Counted from the stretch's first letter, positions 25,511 to 35,279 are shown. The stretch: 46,439 bases of DNA from Clostridium sp. (GCA_023666615.1 JAMPBQ010000010.1:1-46439), one strand, 5' to 3'. Program-made: numbers and translations. Notes: a model not told the origin generated them from the letters alone.

Positions 25511-27775
25511 ATGAAAAAAATCTGCCTTTTGGCCATGGCCGCCGCATGCGCCATAGCTGCGCAAGCGGACAAGATACAACATCCCTCATTGCTCTTTACC
25601 CAGCAGAGGGTTGAGGCTGCAAAACAGCGCGCCAAGACTGATACGGTCTACGGCAATGCCCAAAAGCAAATCATAGATAAGGCCGATGCCCTTCTGCAGA
25701 AAAACGACGTAAGGCAGATGGAATACCTGGCCTTGGCCTACCAGCTGACCGGCGACAAAAAATACGCCGACAAGATCATATCCATGCTCAAGGAGGTGGC
25801 AAAGACGCCCACGTGGATCGACAAGGAGATGGCCATGCGCAAACCCGCATGGCGCAGCGAGCTGCAGATGGCCCACAAATCGTTCCAGCTGGCCGTGGCC
25901 TACGACGCGGTCTACAATGACATGTCTAAGTCAGAGCGCAAAGAAATAGCGGAAGGCCTTTATCGCTTGGCGGTGGAGCCCCTCCTTGGCGACTGGGTAG
26001 AGGAGCCCACGCGTATTCACAGCCTCAACTCCATGGGCCACAACTGGTGGAGCAGCTGCGTGGGCATGGGCGGACTTTTGGCGCTTGCCATTTCCAACGA
26101 AGTGCCGCAGGCCGAGAAGATGGCCAAGGACGCCGTGGAATCGCTGCCGGAATGGTTCGACTTCGCCGGCGACGAGCTTCAGCACAAGCCCAAGACATTC
26201 GACCGCGACGGAGGCATGTACGAATCCATCAATTATGCCAGCTTCGGCATCACCGAGGCTCTATTGCTGCGTTTGGCATGGCTCAACTCCCACCCCGGCG
26301 CCAAGCTGGAGGACATTCCGCAAATGCAGCCTCTGGCCGCATTCTTCAGCCAGGCCTGCTATCCGCGCACCGGCGATATCCTCTACAGCCTAAATTTTGG
26401 AGATTCGCACAAGAACGTCAGCGGAGAGTCAGGCGTGATTCTTGCCTATGCCATGGGAGAGAAGGACCCCGACGCGCTGTGGTACATCAACCAGGTGCGC
26501 CCGGGGCAGCACCGCGAGGGTTTCGCCCCGTCTATGCCCATGGGATTCCTTTACATCCCCGACACCAAGAACGCCCCGGCCGAGCCCAAGGCCAGCAAAG
26601 ACAGGGTATGGAGCGACTTTGGCTGGGCCACAATGCGCGACAGCTGGGAGCCCGACGCCACGATGCTGGCGGTGAAGAGCGGCATGACGTGGAATCATGC
26701 CCACGCCGATGCCGGGTCGATGATTCTTTACCACAAGGGGCATGACATAATCAAGGATGCCGGCAATTCAAGCTACGGCACCCCCGAATACCGCAAATAC
26801 TTCTTCCAGAGCGATGCCCACAATGTAGTTAAGTTCAACGGGAAAGGGCAATCGACATATCAGCAGTACCATGGCACCATGCTGCCGGGCACAGTGACGT
26901 CGCTAGTGCCTGGCGAGAAAGTGAAGTATGTGCTTGCCGAGGCCACCGGCCCAACGAGCGACAATTTCGCCCGCAACTATCGCCATTTCCTTTGGATTGA
27001 TGACGTAATCCTTGTTATTGACGACCTCAAGAGCCACGAGGCGGGCGAATATGAATGGCTGTGGCATCCGGGGGGCGACGCCAAGAAGGTGAACGGCGAT
27101 CTGCAAATCACAAATGAAAATTCATCAGTGGTGATTCGCCCGCTCTATCCGCAGACGCTTGCGCCAAGCAATTATGTGCATGACTATCCCGAGATGATGT
27201 ACTGGGAGGTGCTGCAAGGCCCTCGCGAAGACCTGAAGGGCACGGAAGATTACTATTCGTTCAAGCTGCCCGGCCAATTCGACAGGGTGAAGGGCGTTAC
27301 GGCCATAATCCTGAAGGACAGCCCCGACCAAAAAGAGCTCCCCGCCATAGAGCGCATGCAAGGCGATGGATGGATAGGGCTGAAAATCACCAATCTTGAT
27401 GGCGAGGTGACAAACGTGTACATCAACGAGCTGGCCGACGGGCGATTGATGCACCTCAACTCCTGGATCAGCTGCGGCGGCTACGATACCGACGCGTACA
27501 TGCTGGTGGAGAAGGGAGATGACGCTTTCGTATGCTACGGCAGCGCGCTCCGCAAGGACGGAAAGCCGCTGTTCTCCTCGCTCTCCAAGCTCAATTTCCT
27601 GCAGGAGCGCCAGGGCGACAATCTCAATGTGCAGATATCGGGGCAGCCGCGCATCAACGCTTCGTTCTCGCCAAGCTTCAAGCCAAAGAGCATAAAGGTT
27701 AACGGCAGGGCCGCCAACCTCGTGGCCAAGGACGGCGCGTACAAGATAAAGCTGAACACCCTCAACGGAAAATAG
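25511..27775 (+). CDS. Heparinase II/III-type polysaccharide lyase
   Basis: A 754-residue exported protein with a signal peptide at 1-19 (AAQAD). An N-terminal alpha/alpha toroid carries the conserved GHNWWSSCVGMGG segment (His177, Asn178) and YESINYASFG (Tyr237, Asn241). The C-terminal heparinase II/III beta-sheet domain carries TWNHAHADAGSM (His396, His398, Asp400) and the DAGNSSYG turn. These are the expected asparagine/histidine and tyrosine positions of the fold, which includes PL12, PL15, PL17, PL21 and PL33. I cannot assign the PL family from sequence alone. With GH88 nearby, a lyase acting on a uronide is likely. It is one base apart from the next gene. Confidence 0.83.
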   Translation: MKKICLLAMAAACAIAAQADKIQHPSLLFTQQRVEAAKQRAKTDTVYGNAQKQIIDKADALLQKNDVRQMEYLALAYQLTGDKKYADKIISMLKEVAKTPTWIDKEMAMRKPAWRSELQMAHKSFQLAVAYDAVYNDMSKSERKEIAEGLYRLAVEPLLGDWVEEPTRIHSLNSMGHNWWSSCVGMGGLLALAISNEVPQAEKMAKDAVESLPEWFDFAGDELQHKPKTFDRDGGMYESINYASFGITEALLLRLAWLNSHPGAKLEDIPQMQPLAAFFSQACYPRTGDILYSLNFGDSHKNVSGESGVILAYAMGEKDPDALWYINQVRPGQHREGFAPSMPMGFLYIPDTKNAPAEPKASKDRVWSDFGWATMRDSWEPDATMLAVKSGMTWNHAHADAGSMILYHKGHDIIKDAGNSSYGTPEYRKYFFQSDAHNVVKFNGKGQSTYQQYHGTMLPGTVTSLVPGEKVKYVLAEATGPTSDNFARNYRHFLWIDDVILVIDDLKSHEAGEYEWLWHPGGDAKKVNGDLQITNENSSVVIRPLYPQTLAPSNYVHDYPEMMYWEVLQGPREDLKGTEDYYSFKLPGQFDRVKGVTAIILKDSPDQKELPAIERMQGDGWIGLKITNLDGEVTNVYINELADGRLMHLNSWISCGGYDTDAYMLVEKGDDAFVCYGSALRKDGKPLFSSLSKLNFLQERQGDNLNVQISGQPRINASFSPSFKPKSIKVNGRAANLVAKDGAYKIKLNTLNGK

Positions 27776-27776
27776 G

Positions 27777-29678
27777 ATGAGGCGGAGAATTGAAACATTG
27801 ATAGCCGCGTGCGTCGCGGCCTTCAGCGCATTTGCGGAATCGGACGGCATCACAGTGCATCCCTATCCCGCGCTTGTTGTGGCTGAGAACGGAACAGCGG
27901 GCAAGCCATTGCCCGCGCATGTGGCCGGCGATGTCTTGTCCAACAGGTATAGCGTGAAAATTTCCGGCACAGAAGTCGCCGCAGTGAAATATGACAAGAC
28001 CGAGCTGGACAAGCGCTGGCACAATATGGACGTATCGCGATTCGCCACCAACAGCAAAGTGCCTGTGGTTGAAATCGCGCTGATAGACGGCGGCTTGATT
28101 GACAGCGTCGCCGTGCATCCGACGCGCTATTATCCCCAGTCGGCCATTGAGGTGGCCCAAGACAAGAAGAGCGTGCGATTCGCTATGAACGCCGCGTTGC
28201 CTTACGCCATTGTGGCGATCAACGGGGCTGACCCTGAAGATTCTAGCGACGAGAATCCGCAGCTTGCGCTTATAAACGACCCGCTGGAGAGCGTTGACGC
28301 CATAGAGGCATTGGCAAAGCCCAATGTGCTCAACTTCGGAGAGTACGCAAAGGCCTATCTCAAAAAGCATCCGATAAAGGACAAGGCTGGGGCGACATGC
28401 CGCAAGGGCGGAAAGGTGACAGACGCGAGCCTTAACGACGGCAGGGAATACGCCTGGAGCTATGGCCAAGGCAAGTTTGTGGATTATGACAGCAAAATTG
28501 TGGCTTTTCCAGACAAGCGCGCCCGCAACAAAAACGATGTGAGCGAGGCGCTGCAGAGCGCGCTGGAGGAGATAAAAGGCAATCCGGAGCTAAACACTCT
28601 GTACATCCCCGCAGGAGTATACATATGGTCGGGACTGCGCATAGAAAACTGGAATGGCGATGAGGCCGCAGGCGGCAAGCCCCTATTTGTTTACAGCGAC
28701 GAGGGCGCGCTGATGGTGAATAGGCTGAAGGAGTGCCGCGAGGCAAACGAGCCGGCCATATTCATCTACAACTCAAGCAATGTCACCATAAGCGGGAGGG
28801 GCATGCATGACGGACAAGGATGCGAGACATACTCAATGGACCGCAAAGACGCCCGCAACACTCCGCACCAAGGCGGGGTGGTGGTGAGAAACTCACGCAA
28901 CATAACATTCGTCGACACCTATTCCCGCAACGCCCAGCAATGGAATTACGAAACGCACAATTCGGAGAACGTAACCTTCCGCAACATCAAGGGCCTATCG
29001 CCATACTTCCACGCGTGGATTGACGGGCTGAACATTTCAAGCGGAAAAAACATCACCGTCGACGGCGCGATAACCCTTGGAAATGACGATACATTCGCGT
29101 CAGGCCACTACAATCCCTCGGATGAATTTCCGGCGCGCACCTACCGCGAGAACAAGGGCATGGACATGGAGAACACCGACGCCAACCCGGAGGAATTGCG
29201 CAATACATTCGCCGCGGCCGGCGTCTACAATAAGGACCGCATGCAGTGGAGCCCCAACGACACGGAAAACATACGCATCAGCAACACCCTGGGGTGGACG
29301 CGCACGGCGCATTGCATACGCATCGGGCTCAACAGCCGAAGCCAGGACAAGCCTTCGGACACGCGCGGCCGCGAGCTGGATGGATTCTTTTTCTACAACT
29401 TCAATTCGGTGGTGGGAAGAAAGGCCGACGGCGACATACGCATAATAGGGTTCGAGGCATCCAAGCTGCTGCCATTCTACAAGAGCATAGAGATAAGGAA
29501 TTCCTCATTCTGGAAGCCCTCAAGCAAGTGGGCGCGGGTCGAGACCATGATAGACGGCGAAGAATTGATAGGCGACATGGTGATGGAGAACCTATATTAC
29601 GCCAAGCCGATGAAGGCGCCGGAGGCCCGCTTCACAGGAATAAAGAATTTGGCGCTTAAAAACATAAAAATAGATTAA
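27777..29678 (+). CDS. Right-handed beta-helix glycoside hydrolase, GH49-like (second)
   Basis: A 633-residue exported protein starting one base after the lyase stop codon. The signal peptide ends near residue 19 (SAFAES). The N-terminal 200 residues form a beta domain with VAVHPTRYYPQ, resembling the GH49 dextranase/isopullulanase front domain. The beta-helix follows with NVTISGRGMHDGQG, NITFVDTYSRNAQQWNY and similar turns. Probable catalytic acids are Asp416 (WIDGLN) and Asp437-Asp438 (GNDDTF), with SGHYN (His444) just after. The Asp spacing of 21 equals that of the first beta-helix gene. Substrate is unknown. It is followed after two bases by the GH43 gene, so it is tightly coupled. Confidence 0.78.
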   Translation: MRRRIETLIAACVAAFSAFAESDGITVHPYPALVVAENGTAGKPLPAHVAGDVLSNRYSVKISGTEVAAVKYDKTELDKRWHNMDVSRFATNSKVPVVEIALIDGGLIDSVAVHPTRYYPQSAIEVAQDKKSVRFAMNAALPYAIVAINGADPEDSSDENPQLALINDPLESVDAIEALAKPNVLNFGEYAKAYLKKHPIKDKAGATCRKGGKVTDASLNDGREYAWSYGQGKFVDYDSKIVAFPDKRARNKNDVSEALQSALEEIKGNPELNTLYIPAGVYIWSGLRIENWNGDEAAGGKPLFVYSDEGALMVNRLKECREANEPAIFIYNSSNVTISGRGMHDGQGCETYSMDRKDARNTPHQGGVVVRNSRNITFVDTYSRNAQQWNYETHNSENVTFRNIKGLSPYFHAWIDGLNISSGKNITVDGAITLGNDDTFASGHYNPSDEFPARTYRENKGMDMENTDANPEELRNTFAAAGVYNKDRMQWSPNDTENIRISNTLGWTRTAHCIRIGLNSRSQDKPSDTRGRELDGFFFYNFNSVVGRKADGDIRIIGFEASKLLPFYKSIEIRNSSFWKPSSKWARVETMIDGEELIGDMVMENLYYAKPMKAPEARFTGIKNLALKNIKID

Positions 29679-29680
29679 GA

Positions 29681-31273
29681 ATGAAAAGGATAGCCCAAAG
29701 CATATTGATGATATTGGCCATAGCCGCAGGCGCGCAGGGCAAGACATACACGAATCCGGTGATTTACGCCGACTACAGCGATCCGGACGCCATACCCGCG
29801 GCAGACGGAAACGGGTATTACATGACTGCGTCGAGCTTCCAATGCACGCCGGGCGTTCCCATTCTCTTCAGCGACGACCTTGTGAACTGGGAGATAGTGA
29901 ACTACGCCATCGACGCTGTTCCGCCTGCGGAATTTTACGACCAAAAGCCCATGCACGGCAAGGGCGTGTGGGCGCCATCCATCCGCTATCACAATGGCGA
30001 ATACTACATCTATTGGGGCGACCCCGACTTTGGCATATACATGGTGAAGACCGCTGACCCGAGAGGGGAGTGGAGCAAGCCGCTGCTGGTACACCCCGCA
30101 AAGGGGATGATCGACCCTGTGCCATTCTGGGATGAAGACGGAAAGGCATATTTGACCTTTGCCTGGGCGGCTAGCCGCAGCCACTTCAACAGCGTACTTT
30201 GCATTTGGGAAATGGAGCCCGACGGCAGCAAGCTCATCGGCAAGCCCCGCATAGTGTTTGACGGCAACCAGGAAGGTAACCATACGTGCGAAGGACCGAA
30301 GATGTACAAGCGCGACGAATATTATTACATACTTTGCCCGGCCGGAGGCGTTGACGCCGGTTGGCAGTTGGCCATGAGGTCAAAGGATATATATGGGCCA
30401 TATGAGGCTAAGATTGTGCTGGCACAGGGCGACACCGACATCAATGGCCCCCACCAGGGTGCTTTGGTGGAGACGCCGCAGGGCGAGAGCTGGTTCCTGC
30501 ATTTCCAGGAGCTGCAGCCGTGGGGGAGGATAGTGCATCTTAATCCCGTGCATTGGGAAGATGGTTGGCCCATGATGGGCGTAAACGGCCAGCCCGTGCG
30601 CAAACACGAGATGCCGAAGGGGAGCGTGGCCTCCGGCCGCGAGCATCAAACCTCCGACACATTCGAGGGCGGCGTGCCCGGCCTGCAATGGCAATGGCAC
30701 GGCAATTACGACCCAACCTTCGGCATGCCTCTATCCACAGGGGCCATGCGCATCTACAGCTATGGGCTGAAGGAGGGCGAAAACATGTGGATGGCGCCCA
30801 ACCAGCTGCTGCAGAAATTCGCCAAGCCGGAATTTACGGCTACGGCTAAGGTGAAGGTATCCGCCCGCGACGAAAAAGCGCAGTCGGGGCTTATCGTGAT
30901 GGGCCGTGACTACGCTCGACTGGCGGCAAGCAAGAATGGGGATGGATTCGTCGTTTCGCTTTTGGAATGCAACGAGGCCGAGGCCGGAAGCGCCGAGAAC
31001 GTGACGGGAGAGTCACAGCCCATAAAGGCGAGGGAATATGGCGCCGGGCTGCTGCCGGTGCATGAATGCGAGCTTTGGCTGCGAGTGAAAGTAGACAAGG
31101 ACGGCGTATGCCGATTCTCATACAGCGAAGACAATAAGAAGTACGTCAACATAGGCAAGCCGTTCAAGGCCCGCCCGGGCAAATGGATTGGGGCCAAGGT
31201 GGGCGCGTACAGCGTAGACTTTGGCAGCTCCGACCGAGGCTGGATTGACATTGACGAATTTATAGTAGAATAA
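29681..31273 (+). CDS. GH43 family glycoside hydrolase (subfamily 12-like)
   Basis: A 530-residue exported inverting glycosidase with a signal peptide at 1-20. The five-bladed propeller carries the three GH43 acids: base Asp34 in YADYSDPDAI, pKa modulator Asp145 in MIDPVPF and acid Glu204 in HTCEGPKMY. A C-terminal beta-sandwich (about 330-530, ending SSDRGWIDIDEF) is the usual extra domain of this type. The pattern fits GH43_12, seen in arabinofuranose- or xylose-containing glycan PULs; the precise linkage is not readable. It starts two bases after the previous stop codon. Confidence 0.9.
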   Translation: MKRIAQSILMILAIAAGAQGKTYTNPVIYADYSDPDAIPAADGNGYYMTASSFQCTPGVPILFSDDLVNWEIVNYAIDAVPPAEFYDQKPMHGKGVWAPSIRYHNGEYYIYWGDPDFGIYMVKTADPRGEWSKPLLVHPAKGMIDPVPFWDEDGKAYLTFAWAASRSHFNSVLCIWEMEPDGSKLIGKPRIVFDGNQEGNHTCEGPKMYKRDEYYYILCPAGGVDAGWQLAMRSKDIYGPYEAKIVLAQGDTDINGPHQGALVETPQGESWFLHFQELQPWGRIVHLNPVHWEDGWPMMGVNGQPVRKHEMPKGSVASGREHQTSDTFEGGVPGLQWQWHGNYDPTFGMPLSTGAMRIYSYGLKEGENMWMAPNQLLQKFAKPEFTATAKVKVSARDEKAQSGLIVMGRDYARLAASKNGDGFVVSLLECNEAEAGSAENVTGESQPIKAREYGAGLLPVHECELWLRVKVDKDGVCRFSYSEDNKKYVNIGKPFKARPGKWIGAKVGAYSVDFGSSDRGWIDIDEFIVE

Positions 31274-31284
31274 AACTGAACCCC

Positions 31285-32499
31285 ATGAATAAAACTGTTA
31301 TTACCTTATCGCTGGCGGCAATATCCGCCGCAGCCGCGGTGACCGCCTGCACAAAGGCTCAGGCCGAGCCGGCGCCGGCGATTGACATTGACCATGTTAT
31401 CTCGGATTGCCACAAGAAAGTGGAGCGGTCGATAAAATCGCTCAAGGACGCGGACGGGAATATAGACTACATGCAGGCTCCGCGCAACATCGCCCCCGGC
31501 GACACAAAATGGGCTGAGCGCCCGGTGTGCGCCGAGGAATGGTGCTCAGGCTTCTGGCCCGGCGTCCTTTGGATGGACTATGAGGCCACCGGCGACGAGG
31601 AGATCGAAAAGCAGGCAAGGGCATTCACAGCCTCAATCAAGACAATCGTGGACAAGCCCCTTTTTGACCACGACCTTGGCTTTTTGGTGCTTAACAGCTA
31701 CGGAAAGGGATATGAATGCACGAAGGACCCCGAATACAGGCGAGTGATGCTTTCAGCGGCTGATTCGCTGGCCAAGCTCTACAACCCGAAGGTGGGCACG
31801 CTCCTGTCGTGGCCGAGGAATGTGGAGATGTTTGGCGGGCACAACACCATCATGGACAACATGATCAACCTTGAGCTCCTATTTTGGGCCGCTAGAAACG
31901 GGGGCGACCACAAGCTCTATGACATTGCCGTGAGCCATGCCGATACGACGATGGCATATCACTTCCGGCCGGACGGCACTTGCTACCACGTGGCTGTTTA
32001 TGACCCTGAATCGGGCGACTTCAAGCGCGGATGCACGCATCAGGGGTACGCGGATTCGTCGACATGGGCCCGCGGCCAGGCCTGGGCCATATATGGATAC
32101 ACAATGGTATACCGCGAGACAAAGGACCCGAAATATCTCGCCTTCGCGCAGAAGGTGACTGACGCGTACCTATCCATGCTGCCCGACGACAAGGTGCCTT
32201 ACTGGGATTTCAACGACCCGACAATACCGCAGTGCAGCAAGGACGCGTCGGCCGCGTGCGTGGTGGCCTCGGCATTGCTTGAGCTTAAGGACTATGTGGG
32301 TGAGGATGACGCCGCGCGCTATAAGGACGAGGCTGAATCGATGCTTATGAGCCTGACCTCTGACGGCTACTGGTCGGCCGACAACGATTCATTCCTTCTC
32401 CATTCCACAGGCCACCGCCCGGCGGGCAGCGAGATTGACTACAGCATTGTTTATGCCGATTATTATTTCTATGAGGCGATGCTGAGGCTGAAAAAATAA
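31285..32499 (+). CDS. GH88 unsaturated glucuronyl hydrolase, lipoprotein
   Basis: A 404-residue protein that hydrates the double bond of terminal 4,5-unsaturated uronic acids left by polysaccharide lyases and so releases a keto-uronate. Cys22 in AVTACTKA suggests lipidation. The alpha/alpha-barrel carries Asp130 (FDHDLGF) and Asp191 (IMDNMINL), with a 61-residue spacing equal to that of the two catalytic Asp residues of Bacillus UGL. The WCSGFWPGVLWMDYEATGD and STWARGQAWAIYGY segments are typical. Its presence supports true beta-elimination by one or both lyases encoded upstream. Confidence 0.93.
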   Translation: MNKTVITLSLAAISAAAAVTACTKAQAEPAPAIDIDHVISDCHKKVERSIKSLKDADGNIDYMQAPRNIAPGDTKWAERPVCAEEWCSGFWPGVLWMDYEATGDEEIEKQARAFTASIKTIVDKPLFDHDLGFLVLNSYGKGYECTKDPEYRRVMLSAADSLAKLYNPKVGTLLSWPRNVEMFGGHNTIMDNMINLELLFWAARNGGDHKLYDIAVSHADTTMAYHFRPDGTCYHVAVYDPESGDFKRGCTHQGYADSSTWARGQAWAIYGYTMVYRETKDPKYLAFAQKVTDAYLSMLPDDKVPYWDFNDPTIPQCSKDASAACVVASALLELKDYVGEDDAARYKDEAESMLMSLTSDGYWSADNDSFLLHSTGHRPAGSEIDYSIVYADYYFYEAMLRLKK

Positions 32500-32506
32500 A
32501 AATCTA

Positions 32507-32523
32507 ACGTGCCAAAGGCACGT
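32507..32523 (+). repeat. ACGTGCC-AAA-GGCACGT hairpin, probable dispersed repeat
   Basis: A perfect 7-bp stem with AAA loop, followed by CCCTAC, sits in the 40-base gap between GH88 and the SDR gene. Very similar ACGTGCC/GGCACGTCCCTAC elements are, from memory, common between genes in Bacteroidota genomes. It could act as a weak RNA structure inside the operon. Confidence 0.6.
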
Positions 32524-32539
32524 CCCTACTGATGATATT

Positions 32540-33337
32540 ATGGAAGAATTTTCTTTGGACGGCAAGGTGGCATGGGTCACCGGCGCCGCATATGGCATAG
32601 GGCTGGCAATAGCCCGCGGGCTTGCGAAGGCAGGCGCCAAGATTGTGTTTAATTGCTCAAGGCAATCCACAGTGGACCGGGGCCTGGCGGCCTACAAGGA
32701 GCTTGGCATCGAGGCCAAGGGATACGTGTGCGACGTGACCGACGAGGCTGCGGTGAAGGCGATGCTCGCCGACATTGAGGCAACCGTGGGCGCGGTGGAC
32801 ATCCTGGTCAACAACGCTGGCATCATCAAGCGTGTGCCCATGGAGGAAATGGATGTGGACGATTTCCGCAAAGTGGTTGACGTGGACCTTGTGGCGCCGT
32901 TTATCTGCGCAAAGGCCGTTATTCCCGGCATGATTAAGAAAGGGCACGGAAAAATCATAAACATATGCTCGATGATGAGCGAGCTGGGGCGCGAGACCGT
33001 AAGCGCATACGCGGCCGCAAAGGGCGGCCTGAAGATGCTGACGCGCAACATATGCTCAGAGTACGGCGCGGCAAACATACAATGCAACGGCATCGGCCCG
33101 GGTTACATCGCCACAGAACAGACGGCGCCGCTGCGCGAGCCTTTGGCCGACGGGAGCCGCAGTCCCTTCGACCGCTTCATCATCTCCAAGACGCCGGCCG
33201 GAAGATGGGGCACGCCCGAGGATTTGATGGGCCCGGCTGTTTTCTTGGCTTCGGATGCGTCCAACTTCGTAAATGGGCACATCCTTTATGTGGATGGCGG
33301 CATATTGGCTTATCTTGGCAAAAATCCAATAGAATAA
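32540..33337 (+). CDS. SDR dehydrogenase, gluconate 5-dehydrogenase / KduD-like
   Basis: A 265-residue cytoplasmic short-chain dehydrogenase. The cofactor motif is TGAAYGIG (15-22) with NNAG at 100-103. The catalytic residues are Ser154, Tyr167 and Lys171 (YAAAK). The C-terminus has GPGYIATEQT and the FVNGHILYVDGG ending of gluconate 5-dehydrogenase and 2-deoxy-D-gluconate 3-dehydrogenase types. The position next to GH88 suggests reduction of a keto-uronate released from unsaturated uronides, as KduD does. No kduI, kdgK or kdgA-type gene is in the window, so the pathway would be completed elsewhere. It is the only clearly cytoplasmic enzyme of the operon. Confidence 0.88.
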   Translation: MEEFSLDGKVAWVTGAAYGIGLAIARGLAKAGAKIVFNCSRQSTVDRGLAAYKELGIEAKGYVCDVTDEAAVKAMLADIEATVGAVDILVNNAGIIKRVPMEEMDVDDFRKVVDVDLVAPFICAKAVIPGMIKKGHGKIINICSMMSELGRETVSAYAAAKGGLKMLTRNICSEYGAANIQCNGIGPGYIATEQTAPLREPLADGSRSPFDRFIISKTPAGRWGTPEDLMGPAVFLASDASNFVNGHILYVDGGILAYLGKNPIE

Positions 33338-33361
33338 TTAATAGAAAAAACTATAGAGGAT

Positions 33362-35275
33362 ATGAAGAAAATAGCGGCAATCGCGGCATTGGCATTAGTT
33401 TGTGCCAACGGTTACGGACAGTCGGTTTATCCCGGGCAGCATAAGGGCAAGCTGGCGGTAGAAGTGAGCGCTCCTGTCAAGGCGGAGAGCTTCGACCTAA
33501 AGGAGGTGCGGCTTTTGCCCGGAAGGGTGCATGACAATCTGAAGCGTGATTCGGCGTGGATGGCGTCGATAGAGGTGAATCGCCTTCTGCACAGCTTCCG
33601 CAACAACGCCGGCGTCTATGCCGGACTGGAGGGGGGCTACGATAGCGTGAAGAAGCTGGGAGGCTGGGAATCGATGGACTGCGAGCTTCGCGGCCACACC
33701 ACGGGGCACCTGCTTTCGGCTTATGGATTGATGTACGCCGCCACGGGCGACGAGCTTTTCAAGCTAAAAGGCGACAGCCTGGTGGCTGGACTGGCAGAGG
33801 CGCAGGCCGCGCTGGGCGAGAGCGGATATCTGAGCGCTTTTCCTGAAGAGCTGATCAACCGAAATCTGCAGGGACAGCGCGTGTGGGCGCCTTGGTATAC
33901 GCTGCACAAGATATTCTCCGGCTTGATCGACCAATATCTCTACGCCGACAATGAGCAGGCGCTGGAGGTGGCGAAGAAGATGGGCGACTGGGCTTACGGC
34001 AAGCTTATTGGCCAGACAGAAGAGACAAGAAGACTGATGCTGCGCAACGAGTTTGGCGGAGTGAATGAAGCATTCTACAACCTCTATGCGGTGACAGGCG
34101 ATGAGCGCTATAAGCAGCTGGCGCAATACTTCTACCACAATGACGTGATTGACCCGCTGGCCAATGGAGACACAGATTTTGGCACAAAGCACACGAATAC
34201 GTTCATACCCAAGGTGATAGGCGAGGCGCGCAACTACGAATTGACTGGAGAGGGCCGCAGCCAGGACATAATCAATCTTTTCTGGCATGAAATGGCGCAC
34301 CATCACGCGTTCGCCACTGGGTCTCTTAGCCAAAAGGAGCATTTCTTCGATACCAGCAAATTCTCGGAATTTATAAATGGGTATACCGGTGAATCATGCT
34401 GCACCTACAACATCCTGAAGCTGTCGCGCCACATGTTCTGCCTTGAGCCTTCGGCTGAAATCGCTGACTACTATGAGCGCGCGCTGTATAACCACATCCT
34501 GGCGCAGCAAGACCCCGAATCGGGCATGGTGTGCTATTTTTTGCCTCTGAAGAGCGGCGCATACAAGGTATACTGCACGCCGGAGAATTCATTCTGGTGC
34601 TGCGTGGGCAGCGCGTTTGAAAGCCATGCCAAATATGCTGAATCCATTTATTACCATTCTGATAACGACCTTTATGTGAATTTGTTCATTCCTTCGAAGC
34701 TGAATTGGAAGGAAAAAGGGCTGGAACTGAGCCAGCATACGTCATTTCCGTCGTCTGACATGGTGAATATCAGCATTGACAAGGCGCCGTCGGACAAGGT
34801 GAACCTGATGCTGAGGTATCCATCGTGGAGCGGCAAGCCGGAGGTGAAGGTGAATGGAAAGAGCGTAGCCGTGAAGCAGCAAGCCGGCAGCTACATATCG
34901 CTTGACCGCAAATGGAAGGCCGGCGACAAGGTGGAGGTGAGATACCCGATGTCAATAAGGCTTGAGGCCACTCCTGACGACCCTAACAGGGCTGCAGTGC
35001 TTTATGGACCGGTGGTGCTGGCCGGAGACATGGGTCAGGAAGGCGTCGTGCCATTCTCGGACCCCAATGTGAGAAATGATTATTACACATATGATTACCA
35101 TATACCCAGCTACATAGACGATTCGCTTGCCATTGACGTCAAGAATCCCGGGAAGGATATTGTAAGAGAAGGCAAGGGCTTGAGATTCCATGCTCCCGAC
35201 GGCAAAATCCTGAACCCGCTCTATGACACGCACCGCAAGCGCTATGCAGTGTACTGGAGCCTAAAAGACAAATGA
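33362..35275 (+). CDS. GH127 family beta-L-arabinofuranosidase-like enzyme
   Basis: A 637-residue exported protein with a signal peptide at 1-19 (ANGYGQS). The alpha/alpha-barrel carries the zinc-thiolate site of GH127: Glu344 and Cys346 in GESCCTYN, and Cys413/Cys414 in FWCCVGSA, the second pair containing the nucleophile cysteine. The Glu-X-Cys spacing equals that of Bifidobacterium HypBA1. A C-terminal beta-sandwich (about 440-637) follows, with LMLRYPSWSGKPEVKVNG. The family is mostly beta-L-arabinofuranosidases, but related enzymes cut other sugars. It lies 4 bases before the GH97 gene. Confidence 0.9.
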   Translation: MKKIAAIAALALVCANGYGQSVYPGQHKGKLAVEVSAPVKAESFDLKEVRLLPGRVHDNLKRDSAWMASIEVNRLLHSFRNNAGVYAGLEGGYDSVKKLGGWESMDCELRGHTTGHLLSAYGLMYAATGDELFKLKGDSLVAGLAEAQAALGESGYLSAFPEELINRNLQGQRVWAPWYTLHKIFSGLIDQYLYADNEQALEVAKKMGDWAYGKLIGQTEETRRLMLRNEFGGVNEAFYNLYAVTGDERYKQLAQYFYHNDVIDPLANGDTDFGTKHTNTFIPKVIGEARNYELTGEGRSQDIINLFWHEMAHHHAFATGSLSQKEHFFDTSKFSEFINGYTGESCCTYNILKLSRHMFCLEPSAEIADYYERALYNHILAQQDPESGMVCYFLPLKSGAYKVYCTPENSFWCCVGSAFESHAKYAESIYYHSDNDLYVNLFIPSKLNWKEKGLELSQHTSFPSSDMVNISIDKAPSDKVNLMLRYPSWSGKPEVKVNGKSVAVKQQAGSYISLDRKWKAGDKVEVRYPMSIRLEATPDDPNRAAVLYGPVVLAGDMGQEGVVPFSDPNVRNDYYTYDYHIPSYIDDSLAIDVKNPGKDIVREGKGLRFHAPDGKILNPLYDTHRKRYAVYWSLKDK

Positions 35276-35279
35276 TAGC

